DNA of 64,000 nucleotides, taken from positions 124,001 through 188,000 of the forward strand of contig NZ_QXFI01000025.1 in the NCBI RefSeq assembly GCF_003584135.1, read 5' to 3'. The position numbers and the translations under genes are program-made. This DNA is from Flagellimonas pelagia. GTDB lineage: Bacteria > Bacteroidota > Bacteroidia > Flavobacteriales > Flavobacteriaceae. How positions within the stretch are numbered: the stretch's first letter is position 1; each line of letters begins with the position of its first letter. The notes under the pieces are model-generated. The model did not search any database. It had not been told where the DNA came from and saw only the letters and a list, made by a program, of their open reading frames with translations. Of the stretch, positions 8,488 through 17,839 are shown one piece after another.

Positions 8488-9504
8488 TTATTCCAAAACG
8501 GAATAATCCCCAATGCTAATAGACTCAAAATTACCATTAAAAACCACATAATTGCCGATCATGGCGTTATCGAGGTTGGCATTGTAAATTTTACTTTCGT
8601 TTTGGATGATGCTGTTCTTTACGGTCGAGTTTTCCAAAACGGTATTGTTCCCAATGGACACATAAGGCCCAACCGTGGTATTTTTAAGTACCACGTTTTC
8701 ACCAATATAACATGGCTCGATGATGTTGGCATTTTCGAGCGTCACGGAATCCGAGATCATATTTTCGCCTTCCCTTTCCAAAAAGCCCAACATCCTCTGA
8801 TTGGTTTCCACGGTCACATTTTTGTTGCCGCAATCCATCCATTCGTCCACCTTACCTGGAACAAATTTCATGCCCTTTTCCATCATCCTTTTGATACCAT
8901 CATTGATCTGGTATTCCCCTCCATTGGTAATATCATTATCGAGGACATGTTGTAGTTCATTTCTAAGCACGCTCACGTCCTTGAAGTAATAGATTCCGAT
9001 TACGGCCAAGTCGGAAATAAACTCCTTAGGCTTTTCAACCAATTCCACAATTTCGGAGTCCCCGTTCAATTTTACTACGCCATATGCTTCGGGTCTATCG
9101 ACCTGCTTCACCCAAATAACACTATCGGCAGTTTTATCCAAATCGAAATCGGCCCTGATCAAGGTGTCGGCGTAGGCAATCACGGCAGGCCCACTCAAGG
9201 ATTCTTTGGCACTCATAATGGCGTGACCAGTACCCAAGGGTTGGTCCTGACGGTAAATGGAACCTTTGGCCCCCAGTTCAGCTGCCAGTTGCATCAAACT
9301 TTCCACCACATCGTCGCCGAAAAAGGCTGGCTCTCCCAAAATAAAGGCAACCTCCGTAATGGGCTCTCCCAACACTTTGGCAATATCGCTCACCAAACGA
9401 TGAACGATAGGTTTCCCAGCCACAGGAATCAATGGTTTGGGAATGGTTAAGGTATGTGGTCTTAAACGGGATCCTCTTCCCGCCATGGGTACGATTATTT
9501 TCAT
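8488..9504 (-). CDS. Sugar-phosphate nucleotidyltransferase
   Basis: A 338-residue GT-A fold nucleotidyltransferase that joins a sugar 1-phosphate to an NTP. The N-terminal signature MAGRGSRLRPHTLTIPKP (residues 7-24) carries the nucleotide-binding Gly/Arg residues and the lysine of the RmlA/GlmU/GDP-mannose family. YADTLI and VEKP further along fit the same family. The C-terminus (about 240-338) is a left-handed beta-helix of hexapeptide-like repeats (IGENVVLKN, VGPYVSIG), which in relatives holds a second acyltransferase site or mediates oligomers. The sugar is not identifiable. It is separated from dut by a 90-bp gap holding a palindromic repeat. Confidence 0.87.
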   Translation of the reverse strand: MKIIVPMAGRGSRLRPHTLTIPKPLIPVAGKPIVHRLVSDIAKVLGEPITEVAFILGEPAFFGDDVVESLMQLAAELGAKGSIYRQDQPLGTGHAIMSAKESLSGPAVIAYADTLIRADFDLDKTADSVIWVKQVDRPEAYGVVKLNGDSEIVELVEKPKEFISDLAVIGIYYFKDVSVLRNELQHVLDNDITNGGEYQINDGIKRMMEKGMKFVPGKVDEWMDCGNKNVTVETNQRMLGFLEREGENMISDSVTLENANIIEPCYIGENVVLKNTTVGPYVSIGNNTVLENSTVKNSIIQNESKIYNANLDNAMIGNYVVFNGNFESISIGDYSVLE

Positions 9505-9511
9505 ATGTTAC

Positions 9512-9588
9512 ACACCTGCGAAGGCAGGTGTCCTTTAATGGTTATACTTTTTTATAAAGAGGCCTCGACTGCGCTCGACCTGACAATT
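9512..9588. repeat. Palindromic intergenic repeat between dut and the nucleotidyltransferase gene
   Basis: The gap holds a perfect hairpin with 8-bp arms (9512-9519 and 9524-9531, loop GAAG). About 30 bases on there is a second motif (9561-9588) with repeated TCGA around CTGCGC and ending CTGACAA. Read on the minus strand the second motif starts TTGTCAGGTCGAG, which resembles the ends of the larger element at 22721-22837. I read both as decayed members of a flavobacterial interspersed palindrome family. This is from memory of such sequences, not from a search. Confidence 0.6.
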
Positions 9589-9594
9589 CCATTC

Positions 9595-10029
9595 TTATTT
9601 CGTGCCGGTACTCCCAAAGCCTCCTTCACCTCTTGCCGTATCAGAGAGGGCATCCACTTCTACCCAAACGGCACGTTCATGTTTGGCGATGACGAGTTGG
9701 GCAATACGTTCTCCGTTTTCAACTACAAAGTCCTCAGAAGAGATATTGGCCAAGATTACACCCACTTCTCCACGATAATCGGCATCGATGGTGCCGGGAG
9801 CATTCAAAACCGTGATGCCTTTTTTGGCTGCCAATCCGCTGCGAGGTCTTACTTGGGCTTCATATCCTATGGGTAATTCCATAAAAATACCGGTTGGTAC
9901 TATGGCTCTTTCCAGAGGTTTCAAAACAATTGGTTCTTCCAGATTGGCCCTAAGGTCCATACCTGCTGATGCCAACGTTTCATAATGGGGCAATGTGTGC
10001 CCAGATCTATTGATGATTTTAATTTCCAC
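9595..10029 (-). CDS. dut: dUTP diphosphatase
   Basis: Trimeric dUTPase that hydrolyses dUTP to dUMP and pyrophosphate, keeping uracil out of DNA and feeding dTMP synthesis. The 144-residue protein shows all five motifs in order: AGMDLRA (1), PRSGLA (2), the long motif 3 with [13 protein letters not shown] and its catalytic Asp, GERIAQLVI (4) and the C-terminal glycine-rich GEGGFGSTG (5) that closes over the substrate. It overlaps the flippase gene by 11 bp and is probably translated from the same message. Confidence 0.97.
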   Translation of the reverse strand: MEIKIINRSGHTLPHYETLASAGMDLRANLEEPIVLKPLERAIVPTGIFMELPIGYEAQVRPRSGLAAKKGITVLNAPGTIDADYRGEVGVILANISSEDFVVENGERIAQLVIAKHERAVWVEVDALSDTARGEGGFGSTGTK

Positions 10030-11488
10030 GCTTTAAAAAAATGCTTTTTAATTTATCCCCCTCCATCTTATACACTAACCCCAAAAATAGCAAAAGTAGT
10101 ATGCTGCCTGCTATTAAATTTCTATTAAAAACATAGAAGGACAGGATAGAAAACACAATGGAAACCGTAAGATAGAACAGAATTTTGCGCATGTTGTACG
10201 GTATGGGGTAGTACTTTCTTCCAAAGTAATAGGACAAAAGCATCATGCTGCCATAGGCGGCCAAAGTCGCCCAGGCCGAAGCCATATATCCAAATTTGGA
10301 AATGAATCCGATGTTGATGATCAAGGTGATCAGTGCGCCGATAGATGAAATATAGGCGCCAAACTTGGTTTGGTCCGTTACCTTGTACCAAACGGATAGG
10401 TTGTGATAGATGCCTAGGCAGAAACTGCCCAAAAGAATCAAGGGAACTACATCCAATGCCTCCCAATACACGGGATTGTTCAACAGCAATTTGCCCAAAA
10501 CATCCACGAAGGCGATGACCCCCAGCAGAATAATGCTACCCAAAATCACAAAATAATTGGTGATCTGGGCATAGGTTTTCTGAGGTTTCTCGGTTTTGGC
10601 ATGACTGAAGAAAAAAGGCTCCACTCCCATTCGGAATGCGGTACCAAAAAGGGTCATGAACAGGGCCAATTTATAACAGGCCCCATATTTGCCCACTTCT
10701 GCTTCGGCAATATCCGAAGGCAACAATTGGGTCAACAGAATCTTGTCCAGCACTTCGTTTATGGTAAAGGCAATACCCGCGACCATTACTGGCCCGGCAT
10801 ATTTCATCATCTGTTTCCAAAGGATGGAATCGAATTTGTACGATGCCTTGAAATACATCGGAAGCAACATCAACAGCGTAATGCCACTGGCAATCACGTT
10901 GGAGATCAATACATAATGGATTTCCCAATTGGGTTTGTAGATGGAGGCAAAGAATCCTGCTCCCGATTGTTCAGCCATTTCAGGAAGCATCAAAAGGAAA
11001 AATACATTGAATCCCAAGTTGATGGCCACATTCAATGTTTTTAAAATGGCATACCGCATGGGTTTTTCGTTGGCCCTTAGCAAAGCAAAGGGAACGATGA
11101 CCAAGGCATCCAAAACCAAAATGTAGGTGGTAAACTTGAGGTAATCCGGGTTGATATCGGTTACGGACGACAACCATTGTTTTACGGCAAGGGCAAAAAT
11201 CAAAAAGCCCAAGGAAGAGGCCAAAAGGGATATCAACGATGTGGAAACGACCTTGTCCCTATCCTCACTCTTGTGATAAAAACGGAAAAAAGCGGTTTCC
11301 ATTCCATAAGCCAAGAATACATTGAAAATAGCAATCCAAGCATAAATGTTGGTATACTGTCCGTAACCCGATGCATTTTCGAACACAGCAGTGTATAGCG
11401 GCAACAAGAAGAAAGAAATGACCCTTGGCATTACTGTGGCCAGGCCATAGATAAAAGTCTGCTTAAAGAGCCTCTTTAACGGATTCAA
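10019..11488 (-). CDS. Polysaccharide/lipid flippase (MATE/MOP superfamily)
   Basis: A 489-residue polytopic membrane protein with about 14 hydrophobic helices. It opens with the basic-amphipathic segment [15 protein letters not shown] typical of Wzx/MurJ-like oligosaccharide exporters. It would flip an undecaprenyl-linked glycan across the inner membrane. Its long-standing flavobacterial neighbours (dut, nucleotidyltransferase, TPR, DUF4292, EnvC-like) rather than glycosyltransferases suggest a core envelope substrate, but that is inference. First gene of this operon, after the ATP synthase operon and its terminator. Confidence 0.88.
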   Translation of the reverse strand: MNPLKRLFKQTFIYGLATVMPRVISFFLLPLYTAVFENASGYGQYTNIYAWIAIFNVFLAYGMETAFFRFYHKSEDRDKVVSTSLISLLASSLGFLIFALAVKQWLSSVTDINPDYLKFTTYILVLDALVIVPFALLRANEKPMRYAILKTLNVAINLGFNVFFLLMLPEMAEQSGAGFFASIYKPNWEIHYVLISNVIASGITLLMLLPMYFKASYKFDSILWKQMMKYAGPVMVAGIAFTINEVLDKILLTQLLPSDIAEAEVGKYGACYKLALFMTLFGTAFRMGVEPFFFSHAKTEKPQKTYAQITNYFVILGSIILLGVIAFVDVLGKLLLNNPVYWEALDVVPLILLGSFCLGIYHNLSVWYKVTDQTKFGAYISSIGALITLIINIGFISKFGYMASAWATLAAYGSMMLLSYYFGRKYYPIPYNMRKILFYLTVSIVFSILSFYVFNRNLIAGSILLLLFLGLVYKMEGDKLKSIFLKRGN

Positions 11489-11560
11489 TCGGTGCGTGTT
11501 CTTTTAATCCTTGTTTAGGTGGCTACAAGTTACGTAAAAGCCTTTATCCACCATGGCAGA

Positions 11561-11590
11561 AAAATAAAAAGGCCACCCGAAGGAAGCCTT
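11561..11590 (-). terminator. Intrinsic terminator of the ATP synthase operon
   Basis: On the minus strand an AAGGC/GCCTT stem (11586-11590 with 11569-11573), strengthened by an inner CC/GG pair, is followed by a T-rich tail (complement of 11561-11570). It lies about 75 bp after the atpG stop and before the flippase start. The hairpin is modest, but its position and T tail fit a Rho-independent terminator. Confidence 0.55.
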
Positions 11591-11664
11591 ATTTGTTTTA
11601 TACGTTCTTGGGATTAACCGTTCAAAGCTTAGGCATATGAATATTTGGCCTCATTACTATCGGC

Positions 11665-12525
11665 CTAATTGTTCAACGCTTCCGCTCCACCAACAATTTC
11701 CAAAATCTCATTGGTAATGGCGGCCTGGCGGGCCTTGTTATAGGTCAATTTCAATTGGTCCCTTAGATCTTTGGCGTTGTCGGTAGCTTTGTGCATAGCC
11801 GTCATACGGGCACCGTGCTCACTGGCGAAAGAATCCCTGATAGCCTTGTACAATTGGGTCTTCAAGGATTTGGGAATCAATTCCTTAACAATCTCTACTT
11901 TGGATGGTTCAAAAATATAGTCGGCAGCCTTGGAGGCATCTCCTTCCATGCTCACGATAGGCAAAAACTGCTCCGTCATCACAATTTGGGTAGCGGCATT
12001 CTTGAACTTGTTGTACACCAGTTCAATCTTGTCATAATTCCCCACGGTGAATTGCTCCATCAAAAACTCTGCGATTTCGGCAACATGGTCAAAGGTCAAA
12101 TCATCAAACACTTTGCTGTGGTTGGCCACAATGGTGTTCTTTTTTCGAAGGATGTCGTTTCCTTTTTTACCTATGGACAGAAAATCTACCTGCTTACCGA
12201 CATAGGTTTCGGCAACCAACGTATTGCATTGTTTGATGATGTTGGAATTGAATGCTCCACAAAGCCCTCTGTTTGAGGTGATGGCCACCACCAAAACTTT
12301 GTTCACGGCCCTATTTTCGGCAAAAATACTACCTCCATCGCCGTCCAAGCTGGCGCTCAGACCTTGAAGAAGTTCCGTTAGCTTATCCGCATAAGGGCGC
12401 ATGGCCGTGATGGCATCCTGGGCCTTTTTCAACTTTGCGGCAGACACCATTTTCATGGCACTGGTAATCTGCATCGTTGAGCCGATGGATGAAATCCTAT
12501 TCCGTATTTCCTTTAGATTCGCCAT
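11665..12525 (-). CDS. atpG: ATP synthase subunit gamma
   Basis: Central rotor stalk of F1, one per complex, transmitting rotation of the c ring to the catalytic alpha/beta hexamer. The 286-residue protein has the N-terminal coiled-coil start MANLKEIRNRISSIGSTMQITSAMKMV, the middle SNRGLCGAFN block, and the matching C-terminal helix ending in TNEILEIVGGAEAL. Last gene of the locus. A 75-bp gap with a palindromic element separates it from atpA. atpD and atpC are not here, as is usual in Bacteroidota where they lie elsewhere. Confidence 0.97.
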   Translation of the reverse strand: MANLKEIRNRISSIGSTMQITSAMKMVSAAKLKKAQDAITAMRPYADKLTELLQGLSASLDGDGGSIFAENRAVNKVLVVAITSNRGLCGAFNSNIIKQCNTLVAETYVGKQVDFLSIGKKGNDILRKKNTIVANHSKVFDDLTFDHVAEIAEFLMEQFTVGNYDKIELVYNKFKNAATQIVMTEQFLPIVSMEGDASKAADYIFEPSKVEIVKELIPKSLKTQLYKAIRDSFASEHGARMTAMHKATDNAKDLRDQLKLTYNKARQAAITNEILEIVGGAEALNN

Positions 12526-12533
12526 ATTCTATT

Positions 12534-12597
12534 TTGTCATTCCGCACTTGATGCGGAATCTTATTTTTATGGATTCCTGCTTTCACAGGAATGACAA
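12534..12597. repeat. Composite palindromic element between atpA and atpG
   Basis: The gap carries an outer inverted repeat (TTGTCATTCC at 12534-12543, GGAATGACAA at 12588-12597) enclosing two hairpins. The first has stem ATTCCGCA/TGCGGAAT (12539-12546 with 12552-12559). The second has stem ATTCCTG/CAGGAAT (12573-12579 with 12586-12592). The layout is that of a small mobile palindromic unit. It starts 4 bp after the atpA stop and ends 8 bp before the atpG ATG, filling the gap exactly, so it must be transcribed within the operon. Confidence 0.8.
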
Positions 12598-12600
12598 TTG

Positions 12601-14181
12601 TTATGCCTTATACTTACTTGAAAGATCTTTGCAAACAGCGGTCAGGGTATCGGTTACCTCATCGGTCAATTTACCGGCCTTAAGGGCATCCAATACATCC
12701 CTGTGCTTTGCGTTCAAGAACTCCAAGAAATCTTTTTCAAATTCTTTTACCTTGTTCACAGGAACATCCCTCAACAAGTTCTTGGAACCTGCAAAGATAA
12801 TGGCCACCTGATCTTCCACGGTGTAGGGATCGTTCTGACCTTGTTTCAAGATCTCCACGTTCCTACGTCCTTTTTCGATTACGTTCAAGGTAGCGGCATC
12901 CAAATCGGAACCGAACTTGGCAAAAGCTTCCAATTCACGGAACTGGGCCTGGTCCAGTTTCAAGGTACCGGCCACTTTTTTCATGGACTTGATCTGAGCG
13001 GAACCACCCACACGGGATACGGAGATACCCACGTTGATCGCAGGACGAACCCCTTGGTTGAACAAATCCTGCTCCAAAAAGATCTGACCATCGGTAATGG
13101 AGATCACGTTGGTTGGGATATAGGCAGAAACGTCACCTGCTTGGGTTTCGATGATTGGAAGAGCGGTCAACGATCCACCACCTTTTACTTTGGATTTCAA
13201 AGATTCGGGAAGGTCGTTCATGTTCTTGGCAATATCGTCATCGGCAATTACCTTGGCAGCACGCTCCAACAATCTGGAGTGAAGGTAGAAAACGTCACCA
13301 GGATATGCTTCACGACCTGGAGGTCTTCTCAACAACAAGGATACCTCACGGTAAGCCACCGCCTGTTTTGACAAATCATCATAGATGATCAAGGCAGGAC
13401 GACCGGTATCCCTAAAATACTCTCCGATGGCAGCACCAGCGAAAGGAGCATATACCTGCATTGGTGCAGGATCGGAAGCGTTAGCGGCAACAATGGTTGT
13501 ATAGGCCAAAGCACCTTTGTCTTCCAAAGTCTTGGCAATAGCAGCTACAGTGGATGCTTTCTGACCTACGGCAACGTAGATACAGTAAACAGGCTGACCT
13601 GCATCAAAAAATTCTTTTTGGTTCAAGATGGTATCGATACAAACCGTAGTCTTACCTGTTTGCTTATCACCGATCACCAACTCCCTTTGTCCACGACCGA
13701 TCGGAATCATGGCGTCTACCGCCTTGATACCGGTCTGTAGTGGCTCGTTTACCGGTTGTCTGAAAATTACACCAGGAGCTTTTCTTTCCAATGGCATTTC
13801 AACAGTTTCACCAGAAATAGGTCCTTTACCATCAATAGGGGTACCTAGGGTGTCGATCACACGACCAACAATTCCTTCGCCAACGTTGATGGATGCGATA
13901 CGCTCTGTTCTTTTCACAGTGGCACCTTCCACAATTTCTTTGGATGGACCCAACAATACCACACCAACGTTGTCTTCCTCAAGGTTCAAAACGATACCCT
14001 GCATACCGCCTTCAAACTCTACCAATTCCCCATATTGGGCATTGGAAAGTCCATAGACACGGGCAATACCGTCACCTACCTGTAATACGGTACCTACTTC
14101 GTCCAAAGAAGCGGTCGCCTCGAAACCTGATAACTGTTTTTTCAAAATTGCTGATACCTCAGCGGCTTTTACTCCTGCCAT
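12601..14181 (-). CDS. atpA: ATP synthase subunit alpha
   Basis: Non-catalytic nucleotide-binding F1 subunit, three per complex. It has 526 residues: N-terminal beta-barrel (about 25-95), the central RecA-like domain with Walker A GDKQTGKT (171-178) and the alpha signature [14 protein letters not shown], and a C-terminal helical domain. The arginine finger lies within VSRVGG. It follows atpH by 2 bp. Length and motifs are entirely ordinary. Confidence 0.98.
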   Translation of the reverse strand: MAGVKAAEVSAILKKQLSGFEATASLDEVGTVLQVGDGIARVYGLSNAQYGELVEFEGGMQGIVLNLEEDNVGVVLLGPSKEIVEGATVKRTERIASINVGEGIVGRVIDTLGTPIDGKGPISGETVEMPLERKAPGVIFRQPVNEPLQTGIKAVDAMIPIGRGQRELVIGDKQTGKTTVCIDTILNQKEFFDAGQPVYCIYVAVGQKASTVAAIAKTLEDKGALAYTTIVAANASDPAPMQVYAPFAGAAIGEYFRDTGRPALIIYDDLSKQAVAYREVSLLLRRPPGREAYPGDVFYLHSRLLERAAKVIADDDIAKNMNDLPESLKSKVKGGGSLTALPIIETQAGDVSAYIPTNVISITDGQIFLEQDLFNQGVRPAINVGISVSRVGGSAQIKSMKKVAGTLKLDQAQFRELEAFAKFGSDLDAATLNVIEKGRRNVEILKQGQNDPYTVEDQVAIIFAGSKNLLRDVPVNKVKEFEKDFLEFLNAKHRDVLDALKAGKLTDEVTDTLTAVCKDLSSKYKA

Positions 14182-14183
14182 TT

Positions 14184-14723
14184 TTATAGACTATTTGTAA
14201 ATTCTCTTTTTAATCCGTTCAACTTGTTCGCGATGCTCGCATCGTACTGGGTGTCGCCCACTCTTAGCACAAATCCGCCGAGAATGCTTTCGTCGACCTT
14301 GTTTTCAATGGTGACTTTGTTACCCGTGGCCTTGGTCACTTGGTCCAAGATTTTCTTCTCCAACTCGGGCGTCAAAGGAACAGCGGTGGTCACGTAGGCC
14401 ACTTCCTCACCTTTCATTTTTTCGTATTGGATGATGTATTTATAGGCCACTTCCTGCAACATGGCGATCCGTTTATTGTCGAGCATGGTCTGCACGAGGC
14501 CTTTGGTAATCTCGTCGGCATCTTTGAAGACTTCCAACAAGACGTTTTTCTTGATTTCCGATTTAACGATTGGGCTTTCCAAAAGACCTTGAAGCTCCTT
14601 GTTCTCGGAAATGGTGGCAGCAATGGTACGCATGTCCTTTTCCACGGCCTCTGCCGCTTTCTTCTCCACTGCGTAGTCCAACGTTGCCTTTGCGTAGCGT
14701 ATGGCTGCCCTGTTCTCGTTCAT
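14184..14723 (-). CDS. atpH: ATP synthase subunit delta
   Basis: Peripheral-stalk cap that joins the top of F1 to the b subunits (OSCP homologue). It has 179 residues with an N-terminal six-helix domain ([17 protein letters not shown] start) and the C-terminal b-binding region, including the conserved [16 protein letters not shown] signature near residues 150-166. It lies between atpF (6 bp away) and atpA (2 bp). Confidence 0.95.
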   Translation of the reverse strand: MNENRAAIRYAKATLDYAVEKKAAEAVEKDMRTIAATISENKELQGLLESPIVKSEIKKNVLLEVFKDADEITKGLVQTMLDNKRIAMLQEVAYKYIIQYEKMKGEEVAYVTTAVPLTPELEKKILDQVTKATGNKVTIENKVDESILGGFVLRVGDTQYDASIANKLNGLKREFTNSL

Positions 14724-14729
14724 GCGCTT

Positions 14730-15230
14730 TTAGTTCAATTTGATATCGCCCAACATATCATCAACCAACTTAAGTTGTTTGTCTTTGTTGGACAGTTCTT
14801 CTTTGATTACTTTTTCGGCAATCTCCACAGAAAGGTTGGCAACTTGTGCCTTGATGTCGGCAACAGCAGCTTTCTTCTCGGCTTCGATGGTGGCCTGGGC
14901 CTGCTTGATCATTTTATCGCCTTCTACCTGCGCTTGTTCTTTAGCCTCGGAAATGATCCCTTCCTTGATCTCGCGTGCTTCCTTCAAAAGGGTGTCCCTT
15001 TCTGCTCTCGCTTCTTTCAACAGCTTTTCGCTATCGGCAGTAACGTTCTGCATTTCCTTTTTGGCTGCCTCTGCTGCCTCAAGAGCACCTTTGATACCCT
15101 CTTCCCTTTTTTCAACGGCGTTCAAAATGGGTTTCCATGCGAACTTGCGCAACAAAAGTAGCAGTCCGATGAAGAGTATCAACTGCCATACAAACAACCC
15201 TAAGGAAAACTGTTCCAGTAACTTTTCCAT
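14730..15230 (-). CDS. atpF: ATP synthase subunit b
   Basis: Fo peripheral stalk, two per complex. One N-terminal membrane helix (about 7-27, LGLFVWQLILFIGLLLLL) is followed by a long charged helix rich in A, E and K, up to residue 166, that dimerises and reaches F1. Length 166 is typical. The gene starts 50 bp downstream of a strong hairpin that separates it from atpE. Confidence 0.95.
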   Translation of the reverse strand: MEKLLEQFSLGLFVWQLILFIGLLLLLRKFAWKPILNAVEKREEGIKGALEAAEAAKKEMQNVTADSEKLLKEARAERDTLLKEAREIKEGIISEAKEQAQVEGDKMIKQAQATIEAEKKAAVADIKAQVANLSVEIAEKVIKEELSNKDKQLKLVDDMLGDIKLN

Positions 15231-15277
15231 GTATCTCTACTGTTTTTTTAAATCTTTTAAACTATATCATTTTAAAT

Positions 15278-15307
15278 GAAGGGCCATAGCCAACCGCTAT
15301 GGCCTTC
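15278..15307 (-). promoter_or_regulatory. Strong RNA hairpin between atpE and atpF
   Basis: Arms GGCCATAGC (15282-15290) and GCTATGGCC (15296-15304) pair perfectly around a 5-base loop and extend outward with GAAG/CTTC across one bulged G, giving about 12-13 base pairs. It begins 18 bases after the atpE stop and is not followed by a T run. It therefore looks more like an mRNA-stabilising or processing hairpin than a full terminator. Confidence 0.75.
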
Positions 15308-15324
15308 ACTTTTTCTTTCGGTGA

Positions 15325-15516
15325 TTAAGCAGCAAAAAGAGCGGCGAAACCGATACCTTCAATAAGAGCGGCAGCAATCAACATGGCAGTTTGGATCTTA
15401 CCAGAAGCTTCAGGTTGACGAGCAATGGCTTCCATTGCCTGACCACCGATTCTACCGATACCCAATCCTGCTCCGATTACGATCAAACCAGCACCTACGA
15501 TGTTTGGAATTGTCAT
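15325..15516 (-). CDS. atpE: ATP synthase subunit c
   Basis: Ring-forming proteolipid of Fo. The 63-residue hairpin has two membrane helices joined by the polar loop R33-Q34-P35. The ion-carrying carboxylate is Glu53 in ALIEGIG. The residues expected for sodium coordination in the first helix and next to the glutamate (Gln, then Ser or Thr) are not present, so proton coupling is likely. It is very short, as in other Bacteroidota. It follows atpB by 32 bp and precedes a strong hairpin. Confidence 0.96.
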   Translation of the reverse strand: MTIPNIVGAGLIVIGAGLGIGRIGGQAMEAIARQPEASGKIQTAMLIAAALIEGIGFAALFAA

Positions 15517-15548
15517 GATATATGAATTTAAATATTAAACGTTCTTAC

Positions 15549-16688
15549 TTAATGATGATCTTCCTCGGTTGCCATTCCAAAATAAAGGGCAGACAACATG
15601 GTGAAGATATACGCTTGCAATGCGGCCACCAACAATTCCAATAAGGATAGGGTAAACGCGAGAACAAACGACAACGGACTTCCGATCCAGTTCTTGAAAA
15701 TAAACATGAGCCCGATGATGCTCATCAATACCACGTGGCCGGCCGTAATGTTGGCATACAAACGAATCATCAATGAAAATGGTTTGATGAAGGTTCCCAA
15801 CAATTCAATAGGGGCCAAAATGATTTTCATGGGAACAGGAACACCCGGCATCCAGAAGATGTGTTTCCAGTAATTCTTGTTTCCGGAAAAAGTGGTAATC
15901 AAATACGTGATCAATGCAAGGGCGAAGGTAACCGCAATGTTATTGGTCACATTCACTCCCAGTGGGGTAAGGCCCAACAGGTTGATGATCCACACAAAAA
16001 AGAACACGGTCAACAAATAGCTCATGTACTTTTTATACTTGTGCTCCCCAATGTTGGGAATGGCAATCTCGTCACGGACGAAGATCACCAGAGGCTCCAA
16101 CGCCCTTCCGAAACCTTTGGGCATGTTGCTTTTCTTATAGTTGGCCGCCACAGAACGGAACATCAAAAACATCAAAAGGCCTACCAAAGCGATAAACACT
16201 ACATTTTTGGTAATGGAAAGGTCCAAGGGTTTTTCGTTGGAAGGATGGGCATCCTCAACCACAAGGTTTTCACCGAAAGCATCCTCAGAATGAACTTCCT
16301 CATCATGATGGGAACCAAAATTGATGGTGCCTTCAGCATCGGTTTTGTAGATTTTATTATGATATAAGGTGTAGTAATTACCATCAACTTCGGCAACGCC
16401 TTCACCGTGCTCCAATTGGGCAGAAGAAAACACTTTTAAACCATTGTCCCACAGGATCACTGGCAACGGAAACCCAATATTCTTGTGTTCACCTTCATCC
16501 GTGGTATAGGAAAATAGAGTGAAATCATGGGAATCCAGAAGGTGGTGGTCGATATATTCCTTGATTTCGGTCTTCAAATCATGGGCGCCGGATTCAACTT
16601 CCTCTCCCTCATGGTTTTGGGCCGATACAAATCCCGTAATCATTATGAATACGGCAACTAAATTTCTACTTACAAAAGAATATCGCAT
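15549..16688 (-). CDS. atpB: ATP synthase subunit a
   Basis: Stator channel subunit of Fo. I start it at the ATG at 16688 (MRYSFVSRN), which gives a signal-like first helix ending in VSAQ; the frame itself extends 12 codons further. A long charged periplasmic N-terminal extension (residues 25-165, His- and Glu-rich), characteristic of Bacteroidota subunit a, precedes the five-helix core. The essential arginine is in SLMIRLYANITAGH, facing Glu53 of subunit c. 379 residues, against about 270 in E. coli, the difference being the extension. Confidence 0.95.
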   Translation of the reverse strand: MRYSFVSRNLVAVFIMITGFVSAQNHEGEEVESGAHDLKTEIKEYIDHHLLDSHDFTLFSYTTDEGEHKNIGFPLPVILWDNGLKVFSSAQLEHGEGVAEVDGNYYTLYHNKIYKTDAEGTINFGSHHDEEVHSEDAFGENLVVEDAHPSNEKPLDLSITKNVVFIALVGLLMFLMFRSVAANYKKSNMPKGFGRALEPLVIFVRDEIAIPNIGEHKYKKYMSYLLTVFFFVWIINLLGLTPLGVNVTNNIAVTFALALITYLITTFSGNKNYWKHIFWMPGVPVPMKIILAPIELLGTFIKPFSLMIRLYANITAGHVVLMSIIGLMFIFKNWIGSPLSFVLAFTLSLLELLVAALQAYIFTMLSALYFGMATEEDHH

Positions 16689-16807
16689 ATCACTGCAACT
16701 ATGGGTCCTCAAAAATTGGTGCAAAAATACATTCCTTGTTCAAAAGAAAAAAGCTTTTTACACTATTATTTATGCCTTTGATTTTTTTGCCAAAATCTTG
16801 GGCTTTT

Positions 16808-17197
16808 TCACACAGTATTAAGCAGTTTCACCAAAAAGTAAGTTTCCAGAAAAAGGGAAAATAGGTACGGGACAAAAAAAGCTAGGAACTCCGCACGTTC
16901 CAAAACGCCATCCAAGTTGTACCCCGGATAGAGAAAAATGAAGAAAAGCACAAATTTTATCAAACTCCCACCCAAAAAAAAGAAGCCAAGGAGGTCCCGG
17001 TATTTGTCTCTGAAAAAATAGATGGCAAAAAACACTAGAGAAGCCATGATCATATTTAACACATAACTTTTTACCAGTTGGTTGCCATACGGGTCTAGGC
17101 CTTGGTTTTGCAAAACCCAAGAATGGGCAAAAGAAAGGAGTGTCAGACCTACCAAAAGAAGGGTTAGAAAAAAGAAGGGGAACGACCTGATGTTCAA
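16808..17197 (-). CDS. DUF6168 family membrane protein of the ATP synthase locus
   Basis: About 129 residues with four hydrophobic helices, basic cytoplasmic turns and no catalytic motif. It lies where F-type operons often carry an AtpI-like assembly protein. The open frame extends upstream inside atpZ, but no ATG fits. I choose the TTG at 17195-17197, which overlaps the atpZ TGA (TTGA) and is preceded by an AAAAGGA stretch. That would couple its translation to atpZ. A role in c-ring assembly or Mg uptake is a guess from position only. Confidence 0.7.
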   Translation of the reverse strand: MNIRSFPFFFLTLLLVGLTLLSFAHSWVLQNQGLDPYGNQLVKSYVLNMIMASLVFFAIYFFRDKYRDLLGFFFLGGSLIKFVLFFIFLYPGYNLDGVLERAEFLAFFVPYLFSLFLETYFLVKLLNTV

Positions 17198-17427
17198 TTG
17201 TTGATCCTTTTCAATTGCTGAATGACCAAATATATGGAAATGGCCACACCCAAAATGGTACAGATGGGCATAAAGACCTTTTCGGTCCCAAAATGGCCGT
17301 CCAGCCATTTTCCCCCTTGTACAGCCAAATAAATAACAATGCCCATTTGAATGGCCGAACCGGACAAACGGGCTGCTGTATTTAAATTGTTCTTTATGTT
17401 CTTCTTAGGAGACTTTTGCTGGCTCAT
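17194..17427 (-). CDS. atpZ: AtpZ/AtpI family protein
   Basis: A 77-residue protein with a basic N-terminus (KSPKKNIKN) and two membrane helices (GIVIYLAVQGGKWLDG and FMPICTILGVAISIYLVIQ). The central G-K-x-L-D pattern is typical of AtpZ proteins encoded at the head of F-type ATP synthase operons and linked to c-ring assembly or magnesium/calcium transport. The frame is open further upstream, but MSQQKSPKK is the family-like start. It overlaps the end of the bactofilin gene by 23 bp. Confidence 0.85.
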   Translation of the reverse strand: MSQQKSPKKNIKNNLNTAARLSGSAIQMGIVIYLAVQGGKWLDGHFGTEKVFMPICTILGVAISIYLVIQQLKRINN

Positions 17428-17833
17428 TGCTCTTAGTGGTCTCCAGTTTGGGAGAAGAAGCAGGAGCAGCGGCAGCTTTGCCCATGGTACAGGCAGCATT
17501 GAAGGTAGCCCCAGGTTCTACGGCCAACTTGGCCACACTTACGGTTCCTTCGATCACTGCGGAAGCCTTTAGGGAAAGAAGGTCCTTCACCATAAGCTCG
17601 CCGTTGAACTTACCTTCAATGTCGGCATTCACGCATTCCACTTTTCCATGGATGTAGCCGTCTTTACCAATGACCACCTTACCGGAAGTCTTTACGTTGC
17701 CTTCCAATTTTCCGTCGATTCTAAAATCGGCTTCGGAAGTGATATCACCTTTAATTTTCGTGTTCTTCTCAATTCTGTTGGGTTGTCCGCCAAATTCATT
17801 CATAGGTCGTGGTTTTTTGTTGTCAGAAAACAT
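17405..17833 (-). CDS. Bactofilin (polymer-forming cytoskeletal protein)
   Basis: A 142-residue bactofilin. The core (about 25-115) is a right-handed beta-helix of short hydrophobic repeats with glycines at the turns (DFRIDGKLEGNVKTSGKVVIG and the like), flanked by disordered tails: the N-tail rich in N, K and P, the C-tail rich in A, S and P. Bactofilins self-assemble into membrane-associated filaments without nucleotide and position wall enzymes or organelles. It sits 6 bp after porW and overlaps atpZ, at the junction between the secretion gene and the ATP synthase genes. Confidence 0.92.
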   Translation of the reverse strand: MFSDNKKPRPMNEFGGQPNRIEKNTKIKGDITSEADFRIDGKLEGNVKTSGKVVIGKDGYIHGKVECVNADIEGKFNGELMVKDLLSLKASAVIEGTVSVAKLAVEPGATFNAACTMGKAAAAPASSPKLETTKSNEPAKVS

Positions 17834-17839
17834 TGTGTT

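Noticed and set aside
15325..15516. Sodium-driven ATP synthase
   Set aside because: The c subunit has Glu53 but not the accompanying Gln and Ser/Thr of sodium-binding rings.
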